Shown here: piece after piece, positions 33,537-42,172 of the stretch
How the letters are laid out: the number at the start of each line of letters is the position of its first letter
Numbering within the stretch: the stretch's first letter is position 1
From: Halosegnis marinus
GTDB lineage: Archaea; Halobacteriota; Halobacteria; Halobacteriales; Haloarculaceae
Assembly (NCBI RefSeq): GCF_029338355.1
Contig: NZ_CP119802.1
Coordinates: forward strand, 2,356,001-2,420,000
Length of the DNA: 64,000 bases
Reading direction: 5' to 3'
Made by a program: the position numbers and the translations under genes
Notes under the pieces: model-generated
Seen by the model: only the letters and a program-made list of their open reading frames with translations
What the model was told of the DNA's origin: nothing
The model's database searches: none

Positions 33537-33557
33537 AAACAACGAATTGTTGTTTTT
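33537..33557 (+). terminator. hairpin and T tract after the glycosyltransferase gene
   Basis: AAACAAC-GAATT-GTTGTTT, running into further T residues, lies 30 bases past the stop codon. It fits an intrinsic-type terminator marking the edge of the core segment. Confidence 0.5.
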
Positions 33558-33786
33558 GCGCGGGTCGTCGGGCGTCGGACTCGTAAATCCCATATTGCTA
33601 TATCGAAATTGGGTCCCCAGTAGTGCACAAGTTCCGAGTTTGGCCGGGGTGACGTGGGCCGTATTTTTACGGCATTCACGATGAATCGGGGTACATCTCC
33701 TGATTCTCCGGTCGTACAACACCCCATATACCTTGCCGGTAGGTCCGCATCAGAACCCCATCTCCGAAACTGTGATACGGTGCGAT

Positions 33787-33936
33787 TCGAGAAGGATCAC
33801 GGAGCGTTCGCGAAGGAGCGGACGACGCCGATGAACTCCTGGAAGCGCTCAGGACGCTTCGAGACGTAGCGAAGCGGCCCACCCGGGGCGACTGACCATC
33901 ACCTACGAACAATTCGACGGCAAATTCGAGGACTGA
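33787..33936 (+). pseudogene. possible homing-endonuclease-repeat remnant
   Basis: The frame REGSRSVREGADDADELLEA continues to RPTRGD and stops; the next frame gives ITYEQFDGKFED and a stop. The pattern ELLEALRTL...RPTR...TYEQFDGKF recalls the HNH-repeat unit, which has a helix, a Pro-Thr-Arg turn and a Tyr/Phe-rich helix. The resemblance is weak and the fragment is short. Confidence 0.3.
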
Positions 33937-34075
33937 TGTCGTTGACTTTTCGGGGGGACCACCACGGCTGCTTCTGATAGCCTACGTGTCCACGTGGGTT
34001 GCGGTAAGACGAACACTGCCCTCTCGTCGCTGGTTCTCCCGAGTATCACGTTCTGCAGTCGACGCCACTCTGGAC

Positions 34076-35203
34076 TTACTCTGGCTGGTTGCTATTGATG
34101 GAGTCAGGTGGATCAGTGTCGGGGATACGTACGGCCCCACCCTCACCCCGCTTGGTGAGTTCTCGCTGTGGAAACGGGATTTTGATACCTTCTCGCTTGA
34201 ACGCAGATTTGACGCTTTGAACCACGGCCCGGACTGCCTGCCACTTTCGCTGAGGTGTCGGGTTTTCGGTCCAGAATCGAAGTTCGAGGACGACAGCTGA
34301 ATCATCGAATCGTACCGGGATGGCTTCTGGCGCGGGCTGAGCCATAATCTCATCGAGGTCTGCCATTGCTTCTAACGCGACAGTTCCCGCATCCTCGGGA
34401 TCCACGTCATAATCGATTCCGATCTCTACACGATGCCGTAGTTTTCCTTCCACACTCCGGTTGATGATCGTCCGGTTTCCGACGGCCTCGTTCGGGAGGA
34501 CGACGTGCTCACCGTCGAGGTTTCGAAGTCGGACGTGATTGACCGTGATCTCGGTGATGAAGCCTTCGTGTTCACCGATCCGGACCCAGTGGCCGACGTC
34601 GAACGGTCGTGAGATCATCAGAACGAATCCCGCGAGAATAGACGCGAGCGTGCTCTGGAACGCCAAGCCAAGAATAATCCCGAGGACGCCTGCCCCCAAC
34701 AGGAGATTGCTCAGTTGGAATCCCCAGAGTGAGAACGTTCCAAACACCGCGACGGTGTAGAGTACGATCTGACTGACGTAGAAACTGACCCGCCGCTGAT
34801 GCTCCGATGTCGCTCGAGTTGTAGAGCGAGTTCCGCCCAGAAGCAGTCCTTTGAGAACACGTGTGGCGGTGTACGCAGTGACAAAGAGGACGACTGAAAG
34901 AAGGATGCGGACGCCCGTATCGACACCCACCTGGACGAATCCCGCGATCTCCAGCGCATCAGTTGTCGCGTTCCACCTGCGTAACAGGACGAATGCGACG
35001 GCGGTGGCCAGTACGAGTAGCAGTCCCGATCGCACGATTTCGGCAACGTCGGTTCGAACGTGTGACTGAAGGGAGGTTCCGAGGTACCAGATTGCCCCAG
35101 CGACGACAGCTGCGACGGCGATGATCGTCAGAGTGTCATCGAACGGAGAGCTGGACTGGAGCAGGAGTTGTGAAAAAGAGACACAGCACGAAGTTTCTCT
35201 CAC
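34076..35203 (-). CDS. MscS-type mechanosensitive channel
   Basis: A 375-residue membrane protein that opens under membrane tension to release solutes on down-shock. Helices are at about 25-40, 58-75, 92-112 and 138-160, before the pore helix LLLGAGVLGIILGLAFQSTL. The MscS beta domain (RPFDVGHWVRIGEHEGFITEI, LPNEAVGNRTIINRS) and the alpha/beta C-terminal domain follow. The length is that of small-conductance channels. It is divergent from the CNNM/CorC pseudogene. The first in-frame ATG (MRETSCCVSFSQ) is used; a later start is possible. Confidence 0.9.
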   Translation of the reverse strand: MRETSCCVSFSQLLLQSSSPFDDTLTIIAVAAVVAGAIWYLGTSLQSHVRTDVAEIVRSGLLLVLATAVAFVLLRRWNATTDALEIAGFVQVGVDTGVRILLSVVLFVTAYTATRVLKGLLLGGTRSTTRATSEHQRRVSFYVSQIVLYTVAVFGTFSLWGFQLSNLLLGAGVLGIILGLAFQSTLASILAGFVLMISRPFDVGHWVRIGEHEGFITEITVNHVRLRNLDGEHVVLPNEAVGNRTIINRSVEGKLRHRVEIGIDYDVDPEDAGTVALEAMADLDEIMAQPAPEAIPVRFDDSAVVLELRFWTENPTPQRKWQAVRAVVQSVKSAFKREGIKIPFPQRELTKRGEGGAVRIPDTDPPDSINSNQPE

Positions 35204-35410
35204 GGAAGTTATAGATGGGGGCTACTCTCATAAAGAGCGGGAGAGACCGCGTTCAGAAGAGTACGAGTTCCGACTCACCCCTCAACGAGCGAGGGGAGGG
35301 GGTTAGTATATTCTCTCGGCAGCTGGTCGTTCGCGATACCTGGACAGTCTGGATCGCAAAAGGACAGTAGGCATCCACGTCCTACACTGCCCGCACGTCC
35401 GTAATTGACT

Positions 35411-36153
35411 ATGGTGGATCTGTTCTCTCCATGCGGACTGCTTCTCGCGTTCTATCTCGTCATGGTCAACGGGGGCCTCGTGGCTGCAGAGTTGGCGTTC
35501 GTAAAATTCCGGGTCCCAGGTCAACGCGCTCGCCGAACCTGGCAAGCCAAGGAGAACACTCGTACAGGATGTCATCCAGCACTTGGACGACTATCCGGCG
35601 GTCAGTCAACTCGGCATCACACTCTCCTCGCTCGGTCTCGGCTGGATCGGCGAACCGGCTGTTGCAGCTCTCATCGAACCCGTCCTCGGCCAGGTGGTTC
35701 CCCCGGGAACGGTCCATCTCGTTGCGTTCGTCCCCGGATTCGGCTTCATCACGTCCCCCCACGTAGTGTTCGGCGAACTTGCGCCGGAGACGTTTGCCAT
35801 CCAGGAAGCCCCGCGTATCGCGCTCCTCGTTGCACCGCTGATGAAGTTTTCCTACTCGTATTCGTGCCTGGCATCGTCGTCTTTAACGGGACAGCTAACT
35901 ACTTCACTCGCCTCGCTGGAGTTTCGCCGGCATCCGATAGCGAGGGAACCCACACCGAAGAGGAGATTCGGATGCTCCTCACGCGGTCCGAGGAGACGGG
36001 ACACATCGACGTCGGCGGGGTCGAGATGATCGAGAGGGGCCCGAACTCGGTGACACGATCGCTCGCGAGATCATGGTTCCGCGTCCGGACGTCGAGACCG
36101 TCTCCGCCTCGATGTCACTTCCAGACCTCCGGTCGGTTGCTGTGACGAAGTAA
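35411..36153 (+). pseudogene. CNNM/CorC (DUF21-CBS) transporter pseudogene with frameshifts and missing C-terminus
   Basis: Four pieces in shifting frames rebuild one protein: LLLAFYLVMVNGGLVAAELAF; then NALAEPGKPRRTLVQDV to FGELAPETFAIQEAP; then FVPGIVVFNGTANYFTRLAG to THTEEEIRMLLTRSEETGH; then DTIAREIMVPRPDVETVSAS, ending at TAA 36151-36153. This is the DUF21 membrane domain and the start of the first CBS domain. The second CBS and the CorC/HlyC domains are gone. The intact family moves Mg2+/Co2+ or Na+. At least three frame changes are needed, so it is dead. Confidence 0.88.
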
Positions 36154-36427
36154 CCTACACGCGCGATCTCGTGCCATCTCTAGGTCACATCGCGGTCTCG
36201 GAGCGTCTCTGAGTGCCACCTGCGAGCGATGGTATCGTAGTCAGCGTACGTGCTAATAGCGTCAACCGTTATCAAACAGATAGAAGAGTGGGACGGAGAA
36301 GGGTTCTGTCCCCCTGACGACAATTACCGCGTCGCCGCGCAGAGCTATCCGATCGGAAGTCACAACTGGACCACCAGTCGTCCATCGGGATACCAGACCT
36401 TTTCCCGCGCAACTGCCTCTTTACAGT

Positions 36428-38299
36428 GTGCCTTCCTTTTCATTTCCGCTGACAAGTCAAGGCCTGGCTTCGACACCGGTGACAGCGGAGATGCTCGTCG
36501 TCTTTGCTCTCATTGTCCTCGCTCTCGTACTCTTCGCGACCGAACGGTTTCCGATCGACGTCACCGCCATCTTGATAATGGTACTATTGATGCTGCTCGA
36601 ACCGTGGACACAGATATCCCCGCGGGAGGGAATCTCGGGGTTCGCGAACCCGGCAACGATCACGGTCCTGGCGATGCTCATTCTGAGTACGGGAATCAAC
36701 CGAACCGGCATCGTCCAGTTGATCGGCCGCAAGATGGCCGCGTTCGCCGGGACCGACCGCCGCAAGCAACTCGCCGCCACGATCGGCGTCACCGGTCCAG
36801 TCTCTGGGATTATCAACAACACGCCGGTCGTCGCGATTCTGGTCCCCGTCATTGCCGATCTCGCACACGAGGGAAAGACCTCGCCGTCGAAGCTCCTGAT
36901 GCCGTTGTCGTTCGCGTCGATGCTTGGGGGAACGCTCACACTCATCGGGACATCGACGAACATCCTCGCGAGCGATATCGCGGCTCAGCTCGGTGCGGAG
37001 TCACCCGGCCTCGGATTACACGCGTTCGGAATGTTCGAGTTCACCAAGCTCGGCGTCGTCGTCTTCGCCGTCGGTGCCGTCTATCTCATGACGATCGGCG
37101 TTCGACTCCTTCCCGAACGCATCCCGGCTGACGAGGATCTCGTCGAGGAGTACGCGCTCCAAGAGTACCTCGCTGACGTCGTCGTCCCGGCGAACTCACC
37201 ACTGATCGGCCAGACTGTCCGAGAGGCGCTCGGCGACGACGACCTCGATATCGACGTGTTACAGCTGATCCGCTACGGTGAACGGTTCGACGAACCCTTG
37301 GCCAGGAAAGAGATTCACGAAAACGATACGCTCCGACTCAGGACGAGTCGGGAGACACTCGAGTACATCCTAGGTGCGGAAGGCATCACGCTGTCTGGGG
37401 GTCCGCGAACCGAGGACGACCTACATCCGGAGGAGGAAGACCCCGTGCTCGTCGAAGTCGTCGTCCCGTCGGGGTCGTTTCTCGTTGGCGAAACGCTCGC
37501 GAGTTCGTCGTTCCGACAGCGCTACGACGCGAACGTGCTGGCCTTTCGCACCCGTGGAGATGTCATCCGGGATCGGTTCGAGGACATCCGTATTCGTGTC
37601 GGTGACACGCTCCTCGTGCAGGCACCGCCCGATAGCCTCACGCGACTTGTCGAGAACGAGGATTTCATCGTCGCCCACGAGTTCGACGAGGTGACCTACC
37701 GGACCGATAAAATCCCGTTCGCGGTCGGTATCATCGCCGGGGTGGTCGCACTGCCGGCACTGAACATCCTCCCGATCGTCGTTTCGGCACTCGCCGGCGT
37801 CGTGGCGATGATATTCACCGGCGTCCTCAAGCCGACAGAACTCTACTCGTCCGTCGAGTGGAACGTGATCTTCCTTCTCGCCGGCGTCATCCCGCTTGGT
37901 ATCGCCTTACAACAGACGGGCGCTGCGGCGCTGCTCGGTGATGCCGTCGCTGCGACGTCGGTATTCCTGCCACCTATCGGCGTCCTATGGGTCTTCTACC
38001 TCGCGACGGGGCTGTTAACGAGCGTCATCAGTAACAACGCGAGCGTCGTGTTGATGATTCCAGTGGCTGCCAACGCGGCCCAGTCGATCGGGGCAAACGC
38101 GTTCGCGTTCGTTCTGGCGGTCACGTTCGCCGCCTCAACGGCGTTCATGACGCCCGTCGGCTATCAGACGAATCTCTTCGTCTACGGGCCCGGGGGCTAC
38201 ACGTTCTCGGATTTCATTCGAGTCGGTGCCCCATTACAGTTCCTCCTCTCGATTGTCACCACGCTCGGAATCGCGTTCTTCTGGGGTATCCGTGTATGA
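36428..38299 (+). CDS. SLC13/DASS-family permease with two TrkA-C domains
   Basis: A 623-residue sodium- or ion-coupled anion symporter. Membrane segments fill residues 20-225, with the SNT-type motif INNTPVVAILVP and a TSTNILAS loop. Two RCK/TrkA-C ligand-binding domains follow (about 235-310 and 335-415). The second membrane half has SVISNNASVVLMIPVA and TPVGYQTNLFVYGPGGY, the repeated signature loop. Candidate substrates are sulfate, phosphate, citrate or C4-dicarboxylates; the TrkA-C domains suggest gating by a nucleotide. The GTG at 36428 is used; the ATG at 36491 would also give a full first helix. Confidence 0.9.
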   Translation: MPSFSFPLTSQGLASTPVTAEMLVVFALIVLALVLFATERFPIDVTAILIMVLLMLLEPWTQISPREGISGFANPATITVLAMLILSTGINRTGIVQLIGRKMAAFAGTDRRKQLAATIGVTGPVSGIINNTPVVAILVPVIADLAHEGKTSPSKLLMPLSFASMLGGTLTLIGTSTNILASDIAAQLGAESPGLGLHAFGMFEFTKLGVVVFAVGAVYLMTIGVRLLPERIPADEDLVEEYALQEYLADVVVPANSPLIGQTVREALGDDDLDIDVLQLIRYGERFDEPLARKEIHENDTLRLRTSRETLEYILGAEGITLSGGPRTEDDLHPEEEDPVLVEVVVPSGSFLVGETLASSSFRQRYDANVLAFRTRGDVIRDRFEDIRIRVGDTLLVQAPPDSLTRLVENEDFIVAHEFDEVTYRTDKIPFAVGIIAGVVALPALNILPIVVSALAGVVAMIFTGVLKPTELYSSVEWNVIFLLAGVIPLGIALQQTGAAALLGDAVAATSVFLPPIGVLWVFYLATGLLTSVISNNASVVLMIPVAANAAQSIGANAFAFVLAVTFAASTAFMTPVGYQTNLFVYGPGGYTFSDFIRVGAPLQFLLSIVTTLGIAFFWGIRV

Positions 38300-38398
38300 G
38301 ATGTACTCTCTCTAACCCTCGATATCCAGAGAAAAGACGCTGAGAGCAGGTATTTCTCAGTGAATTGCAGAGCTCACGGAGTATAGAAGTGAATCAAT

Positions 38399-38599
38399 TC
38401 ACTCGTCTATGAAGTGGGGATCCGTCATCTTCACGGTATAGACCCGTTCTCTGGGGATGTACGTGTACTCGTCGTCGCCGTGGTGAACCTGCCAGTGCTC
38501 CTCTCGATAGTTCAGTCTCTCATCGTCGATCTCCTCCGAGACAGTGTCCTCTACGCCTTGATAGACAATCATCGCCATGACCGATAATAGGAGGGCCAC
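38399..38599 (-). CDS. small membrane-anchored protein
   Basis: A 66-residue protein with one hydrophobic segment (MALLLSVMAMIVYQGV) and a charged domain DERLNYREEHWQVHHGDDEYTYIPRERVY. The frame is open about 30 codons upstream without a good start (GIGALHVIPVA), so the true N-terminus may be longer and begin at a rare codon. The family is unknown. It lies between the SLC13 permease and a rubrerythrin-like zinc-ribbon gene. Confidence 0.5.
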   Translation of the reverse strand: MALLLSVMAMIVYQGVEDTVSEEIDDERLNYREEHWQVHHGDDEYTYIPRERVYTVKMTDPHFIDE

Positions 38600-38732
38600 A
38601 GGTATAACGTGGAGGGCCCCAATCCCCCAAGGGATCTGTAGCTCATCACAGCGACCATGCCGGGGACGGTGTCTGATTCGTCCGTGATTGAAGAGTATCA
38701 GGTGTTATCACACGTGCCACTAAACGTGCGGT

Positions 38733-38879
38733 ATGGTACCAAAACCCAAAACGAGTTCCGAGCCAACGCTGTACGTCTGTCGTGACTGTGGAGACGGTAT
38801 CGAAAATCCGGAGGACACACGCAAATGTCCGGAGTGTGGTGGCTGGTTAGTGAACAGTAGCGTTCCACACGACGACTGA
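38733..38879 (+). CDS. 48-residue rubrerythrin-like zinc-ribbon protein
   Basis: A short protein with TLYVCRDCGDGIEN and TRKCPECGGWLVNSSVP. The two CxxC knuckles, 15 residues apart, form a rubredoxin/rubrerythrin-like zinc or iron ribbon. The MVPKPK start and the final VP motif match the haloarchaeal family often labelled rubrerythrin-like domain protein (DUF7129, from memory). It may be an electron-transfer or structural zinc protein. Confidence 0.75.
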   Translation: MVPKPKTSSEPTLYVCRDCGDGIENPEDTRKCPECGGWLVNSSVPHDD

Positions 38880-39055
38880 GCGACCGTCGTTCCAATCACA
38901 AGCCGGGAATGAGCCTGTGCCACGGGAGTCACAGCCGGGCCTCGACAGTCGAGCAAGATCGAATACTCTCTGTCTCATCTCAGATCCGTAACCAGTGCGT
39001 GCTCGATCTGAACCACCGTACGAACGTTGATTGCCCCAGCCGTTCACGTAGGACC

Positions 39056-39484
39056 ATGGTCGAGTTTCCAGACGAACGACAGCTCATTCTCAGGGCGCGC
39101 TCCCAGTTGGACCAGTGGACCAAAAGTGCCCGAATGGAAGCGTACACTGAACTGTTCGAAGGCGACGATCCTATCCTCTCTCCCGAGGAGGTACAACTAC
39201 TCGACGCGCTCGACTCGGAACTGGAGCGAGAGGGCGGCGATGGTGTCTGGGGAACTGACCAATACGGAATTCACACAGCGGGACCCTCGAGTTCGGATAC
39301 CTCACTCGGAGTGGTCTGTGTCTATCACCCACAGATCTCCAAGGATTCCGTCCTTCGTGGGGCCGACGATCTCGACGACGAAACCGAAGAGCGACTCAAT
39401 GCAGCGCTCTGGGACTACAGTGAACGGGTTTCGAACCTCATCGAAGCAGCACTCGACGAGTTCGTCCGGCAAACACGGCACTGA
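39056..39484 (+). CDS. haloarchaeal protein of the DUF7539 type
   Basis: A 142-residue soluble protein starting MVEFPDERQLILRARSQLD and containing ELFEGDDPILSPEEVQLLDAL and VVCVYHPQISKDSVLRG. I associate it with DUF7539, with no known function. The internal DDETEERLNAALWDYSERV is a long helix. The ATG at 39056 is chosen because the 49 codons open upstream are Ser/Cys/His-rich and not halophile-like. Neighbours are small unknown proteins. Confidence 0.7.
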   Translation: MVEFPDERQLILRARSQLDQWTKSARMEAYTELFEGDDPILSPEEVQLLDALDSELEREGGDGVWGTDQYGIHTAGPSSSDTSLGVVCVYHPQISKDSVLRGADDLDDETEERLNAALWDYSERVSNLIEAALDEFVRQTRH

Positions 39485-39683
39485 TCCAGAATCTCGTTTC
39501 TGTTGGAACCCGCTGTTGCTGATCGGTTGTTGTGCCCGTGCTGTATAGCGGAAGCGAGTCGGTCACGAGCGAACCACCGCTATCGAGCCGACTGATCGGT
39601 CGACACGGAGCGAATCGACCGGACGGCTGAACCAGACTCACCAGCTGGCTTCTCCGGAGTGGTTCCGCGGGGGGAGAACTCTA

Positions 39684-39917
39684 CTCGGTGAACCCACCCA
39701 GCGACGACATCGGGGTCGACCCGGCAACGATGGCCCCTGTAGCGAGTATCGCCGCAGACAGCACGACGAAATCGCCACCGGGCGAGTACCCGGCTAGCCC
39801 AGCGCCCACTTGGACGATGAACACAGTGATGAAGTAGCTGATGATGGCGAACACCAGCAGAACGATCGATGCGATGATGCTACTGACTAACGCGCCGAAC
39901 GAGTCAAGAATGCCCAT
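39684..39917 (-). CDS. small two- or three-helix membrane protein
   Basis: A 77-78-residue membrane protein that opens MGILDSFGALVSSIIASIV. Hydrophobic segments cover about residues 8-38 and 48-68, joined by AGLAGYSPGGDF. The stop codon lies at 39681-39683. The ATG at 39917 is preferred over one 18 codons upstream that adds a Cys/Arg-rich stretch. No family is recognised. Confidence 0.6.
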
Positions 39918-40345
39918 TAGGTATCGACCTCGCTTACACGACCAGAGGCTCACGGATACGAGTTGGGGCATATCTGTCGGGACTCACACGGATTGCTGTA
40001 ACTGTGTCCCGCGCCGACCACCCACATCGGACAGCCGAGGCGGCAATGACGTACAACAATCCTCGGACAGGGTCGCAGTTCAGTCAGCATTGACCGTCAA
40101 CGTGTAAAGCTGAGAAACTATAGTGGGTAGCGGAAGTAAATACACATCGACCACACACGGCTCACTTCCACTGAGGAACTGTCGTGGAATCGCGATCGGT
40201 ACAACCCATCGTTGCCGGATGTCGTTGTCGGTAAATGCAGAGCTCTTAACGGATATGGAATACTGGTCTGATAATTGAACGTTGAGCTACCTGTCATTTG
40301 AGGGCGCAGTCGCCGACCGGCTCAGCTGTCTCACTCGGCCGCTGA
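39918..40345. other. 428-base intergenic gap
   Basis: It contains A+T-rich promoter-like sequence upstream of the small membrane protein on the minus strand, and the 3' flank of the DHH gene. No open frame with haloarchaeal codon bias, tRNA or repeat was recognised. Confidence 0.5.
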
Positions 40346-41377
40346 TTAACTCGATTGGTCGTCCGGTTCGTCAGTGAGGTTGAGCCCAGCCACGAGACGG
40401 GCCGTGATGACCTGATCGACGATGGCGAGCAACTGGGTATCGTCGCTCGTGTAGTCGGCGAAGATGCCAAGCGGGACTTCGCCACCCGCCATCTCCCGAT
40501 GGCCGCCGGCACTACCAACATCCGCGAACGCCTCGTGGAGCGCGTCGCCGATGTGGACTCGTGCATCCGTCGACCGCGCACTGATCTGGATTGCCTCCGC
40601 GAGCATTCCGAAGACGATGGCGGTATCGACACCCTCCAGTGTGGCGAGATAGTCGGCGGCTTGGAGTAACGCATCCCGCTCGTTCGTCCGGCCGACGTGA
40701 GTGATGAGTACCGACCCTCGTACCGTTCGATTCTGGATGGCGGTCGCGATGGCGTCGACGGTCGCGCCACTGACCGATGGTGAGGACAACTGCCGGAGCA
40801 GGTCTCGATCGGCGTGGTCGTGGAGATACCCCGCCGCGTCGTACTCTGCCCGGGTCGCTCCCCGAAGGAAACCGAGCGTCTCGCGGCGAATTGCAAACAG
40901 GAGCGCCGTCGCGAGGGTCGTATCGAGATCGATGGCGAGTTCCCGGACGTACTCCGTGAGGATCGTCGCAGTCGCTCCGACGGCCTCGCGGTGGTCGACG
41001 AACTGGGCGTCGATGTCTTCACCCGGATGGTGGTCGATGACGATGTCCACGGGGGTCCCCTCTGGGACCCGGTTGTTCGCGCCCGGGACCGCGTGATCGA
41101 CGAACGCAAGCAGCGACCCCTCATCTCGATTCTGAACGGCAGCAGGATCGAAGGGTTCGAGATCGATGTCGAGCAGATTGACGAACGCGCGATTCTGCTG
41201 GTGGGAAATATCGCCACTGTACAGGACCTGCCGCGCGTCGATTCCGGCGGCAGCTGCGATCCGGCCCAGAGCGAGCGCACTTGCGAGACAGTCCGGGTCG
41301 GGATTGTTGTGACAGACGATAGTGAGTTCGCTCGCTTCGGAGAGGAACTCGTAGAGTGTCTGAGCCGGACCCATCAT
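40346..41377 (-). CDS. DHH/DHHA1 phosphoesterase (NrnA-like)
   Basis: A 343-residue metal-dependent phosphoesterase, expected to degrade nanoRNA, cyclic dinucleotide products or pAp. The DHH domain shows VCHNNPDPDCLASALAL, LAFVDHA and the signature VIDHHPGEDIDA. The DHHA1 substrate motif is SAGGHREMAGGEVP near residue 295. The start is the first of two consecutive ATG codons. It is preceded by the MgtE remnant on the same strand. A second family member is cut by the right edge of the window. Confidence 0.87.
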   Translation of the reverse strand: MMGPAQTLYEFLSEASELTIVCHNNPDPDCLASALALGRIAAAAGIDARQVLYSGDISHQQNRAFVNLLDIDLEPFDPAAVQNRDEGSLLAFVDHAVPGANNRVPEGTPVDIVIDHHPGEDIDAQFVDHREAVGATATILTEYVRELAIDLDTTLATALLFAIRRETLGFLRGATRAEYDAAGYLHDHADRDLLRQLSSPSVSGATVDAIATAIQNRTVRGSVLITHVGRTNERDALLQAADYLATLEGVDTAIVFGMLAEAIQISARSTDARVHIGDALHEAFADVGSAGGHREMAGGEVPLGIFADYTSDDTQLLAIVDQVITARLVAGLNLTDEPDDQSS

Positions 41378-41429
41378 CCTGTGTTTCAGCGGCCAGAGTG
41401 AAAGAAGTAGGGAGAGACGTTTCACAGGG

Positions 41430-41778
41430 CACGACCTGTGCCATCCCAAGGAAGATGAAGAACCCGAGGACGTCAGTCGCGGTGGTGATGAAGACGGTCG
41501 CCGACGTGGCCGGATCGTAGCCAGAGTTGACCGAGCACGGCTCCCTGAGTGTCCTCGTCGAGTGACCCAAGCACATCGGTCGCATCGTCGGGATCAAGTC
41601 GGCGGACGAATCGCCGTACTTCCTGACTATCCATGTCATCGAGTACGTCTCGCTGGACCGACTCGGGTAGCTGGAGGAATACGACTCGTTGTCGTGTCCA
41701 CGGTAGAGCCTGGAACTCCGCACCTGGTGTCTCCGAGGCAGCTATCTGCTGTTGGACATCGATCGTGAATTCCTGCAT
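41430..41778 (-). pseudogene. MgtE magnesium transporter remnant with a large internal deletion
   Basis: The 5' part encodes the MgtE N-terminal domain (starting MQEFTIDVQQQIAAS, with RRFVRRLDPDDATDVLGSLD and EDTQGAVLGQL). It then joins, out of frame at about 41525, to the last segment of the same family (SGYDPATSATVFITTATDVL, then GFFIFLGMAQ). The CBS domains and four membrane helices are missing, roughly 300 codons. The product cannot transport Mg2+. The junction lies in GGTCAACTCTGGCTACG, with no element inserted. Confidence 0.85.
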
Positions 41779-41882
41779 ACGGTTCCCCCCTCTCCCGTCG
41801 CATGAATCCCGGAAACCGACGTGACGTACCGGAATTCGGAGTGTTTGAACCGATAGTAAGTCAGAGGTTCCACATACCTTTC

Positions 41883-42074
41883 CTACCCTCGAGATCGCTC
41901 GTGTTCCGGGGCAAGGTTGAGAAACACGTCGTTCTCCGCGCCACACCGTTGGCAGGTATGTACGAAGTGGAGACCGCCCTCATCACGTCTTTCTATCCGC
42001 CATTCCGACCGGGCGCGGGCGATGTTTTCACACTCTTTGCAGCGTTTAGGATGCTCCTGGAGGTACGTCTGCAT
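41883..42074 (-). CDS. small zinc-finger protein
   Basis: A 63-residue protein with RCKECENIARARS and HTCQRCGAENDVF, a CxxC pair 29 residues from a second CxxC, plus His residues between them. It is probably a zinc ribbon. The start MQTYLQEHPKRC is the only ATG. It lies between the CBS-domain gene and the MgtE remnant on the same strand. It is unassigned; nucleic-acid or protein binding is possible. Confidence 0.65.
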   Translation of the reverse strand: MQTYLQEHPKRCKECENIARARSEWRIERRDEGGLHFVHTCQRCGAENDVFLNLAPEHERSRG

Positions 42075-42172
42075 GAAGTCGATGAATGACTACGTTCCAT
42101 GGCGGTGCCCCGGCATACGTTGTTCATTCGGGGTGTAGTCGTACCAGCGTGTTTACCCGCCTTTGGCACTAT

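Larger units (their letters stand above)
33508..34075. other. 568-base gap with hairpins and a gene scrap
   Basis: No intact gene was found. Contents are the terminator above, a GCCGTA-TTTT-TACGGC hairpin (33658-33673), and a decayed coding fragment on the plus strand. That fragment reads DADELLEALRTLRDVAKRPTRGD (about 33822-33890) and, after a one-base shift, TITYEQFDGKFED to 33936. The first part resembles the repeat found in haloarchaeal homing-endonuclease-associated proteins. Further reading frames here are not convincing. Confidence 0.5.

Noticed and set aside
41121-41723. 200-codon minus-strand frame through the MgtE tail and into the DHH gene
   Set aside because: Only its first part is MgtE remnant; the rest is out of frame with the DHH protein and Arg/Ser-rich.
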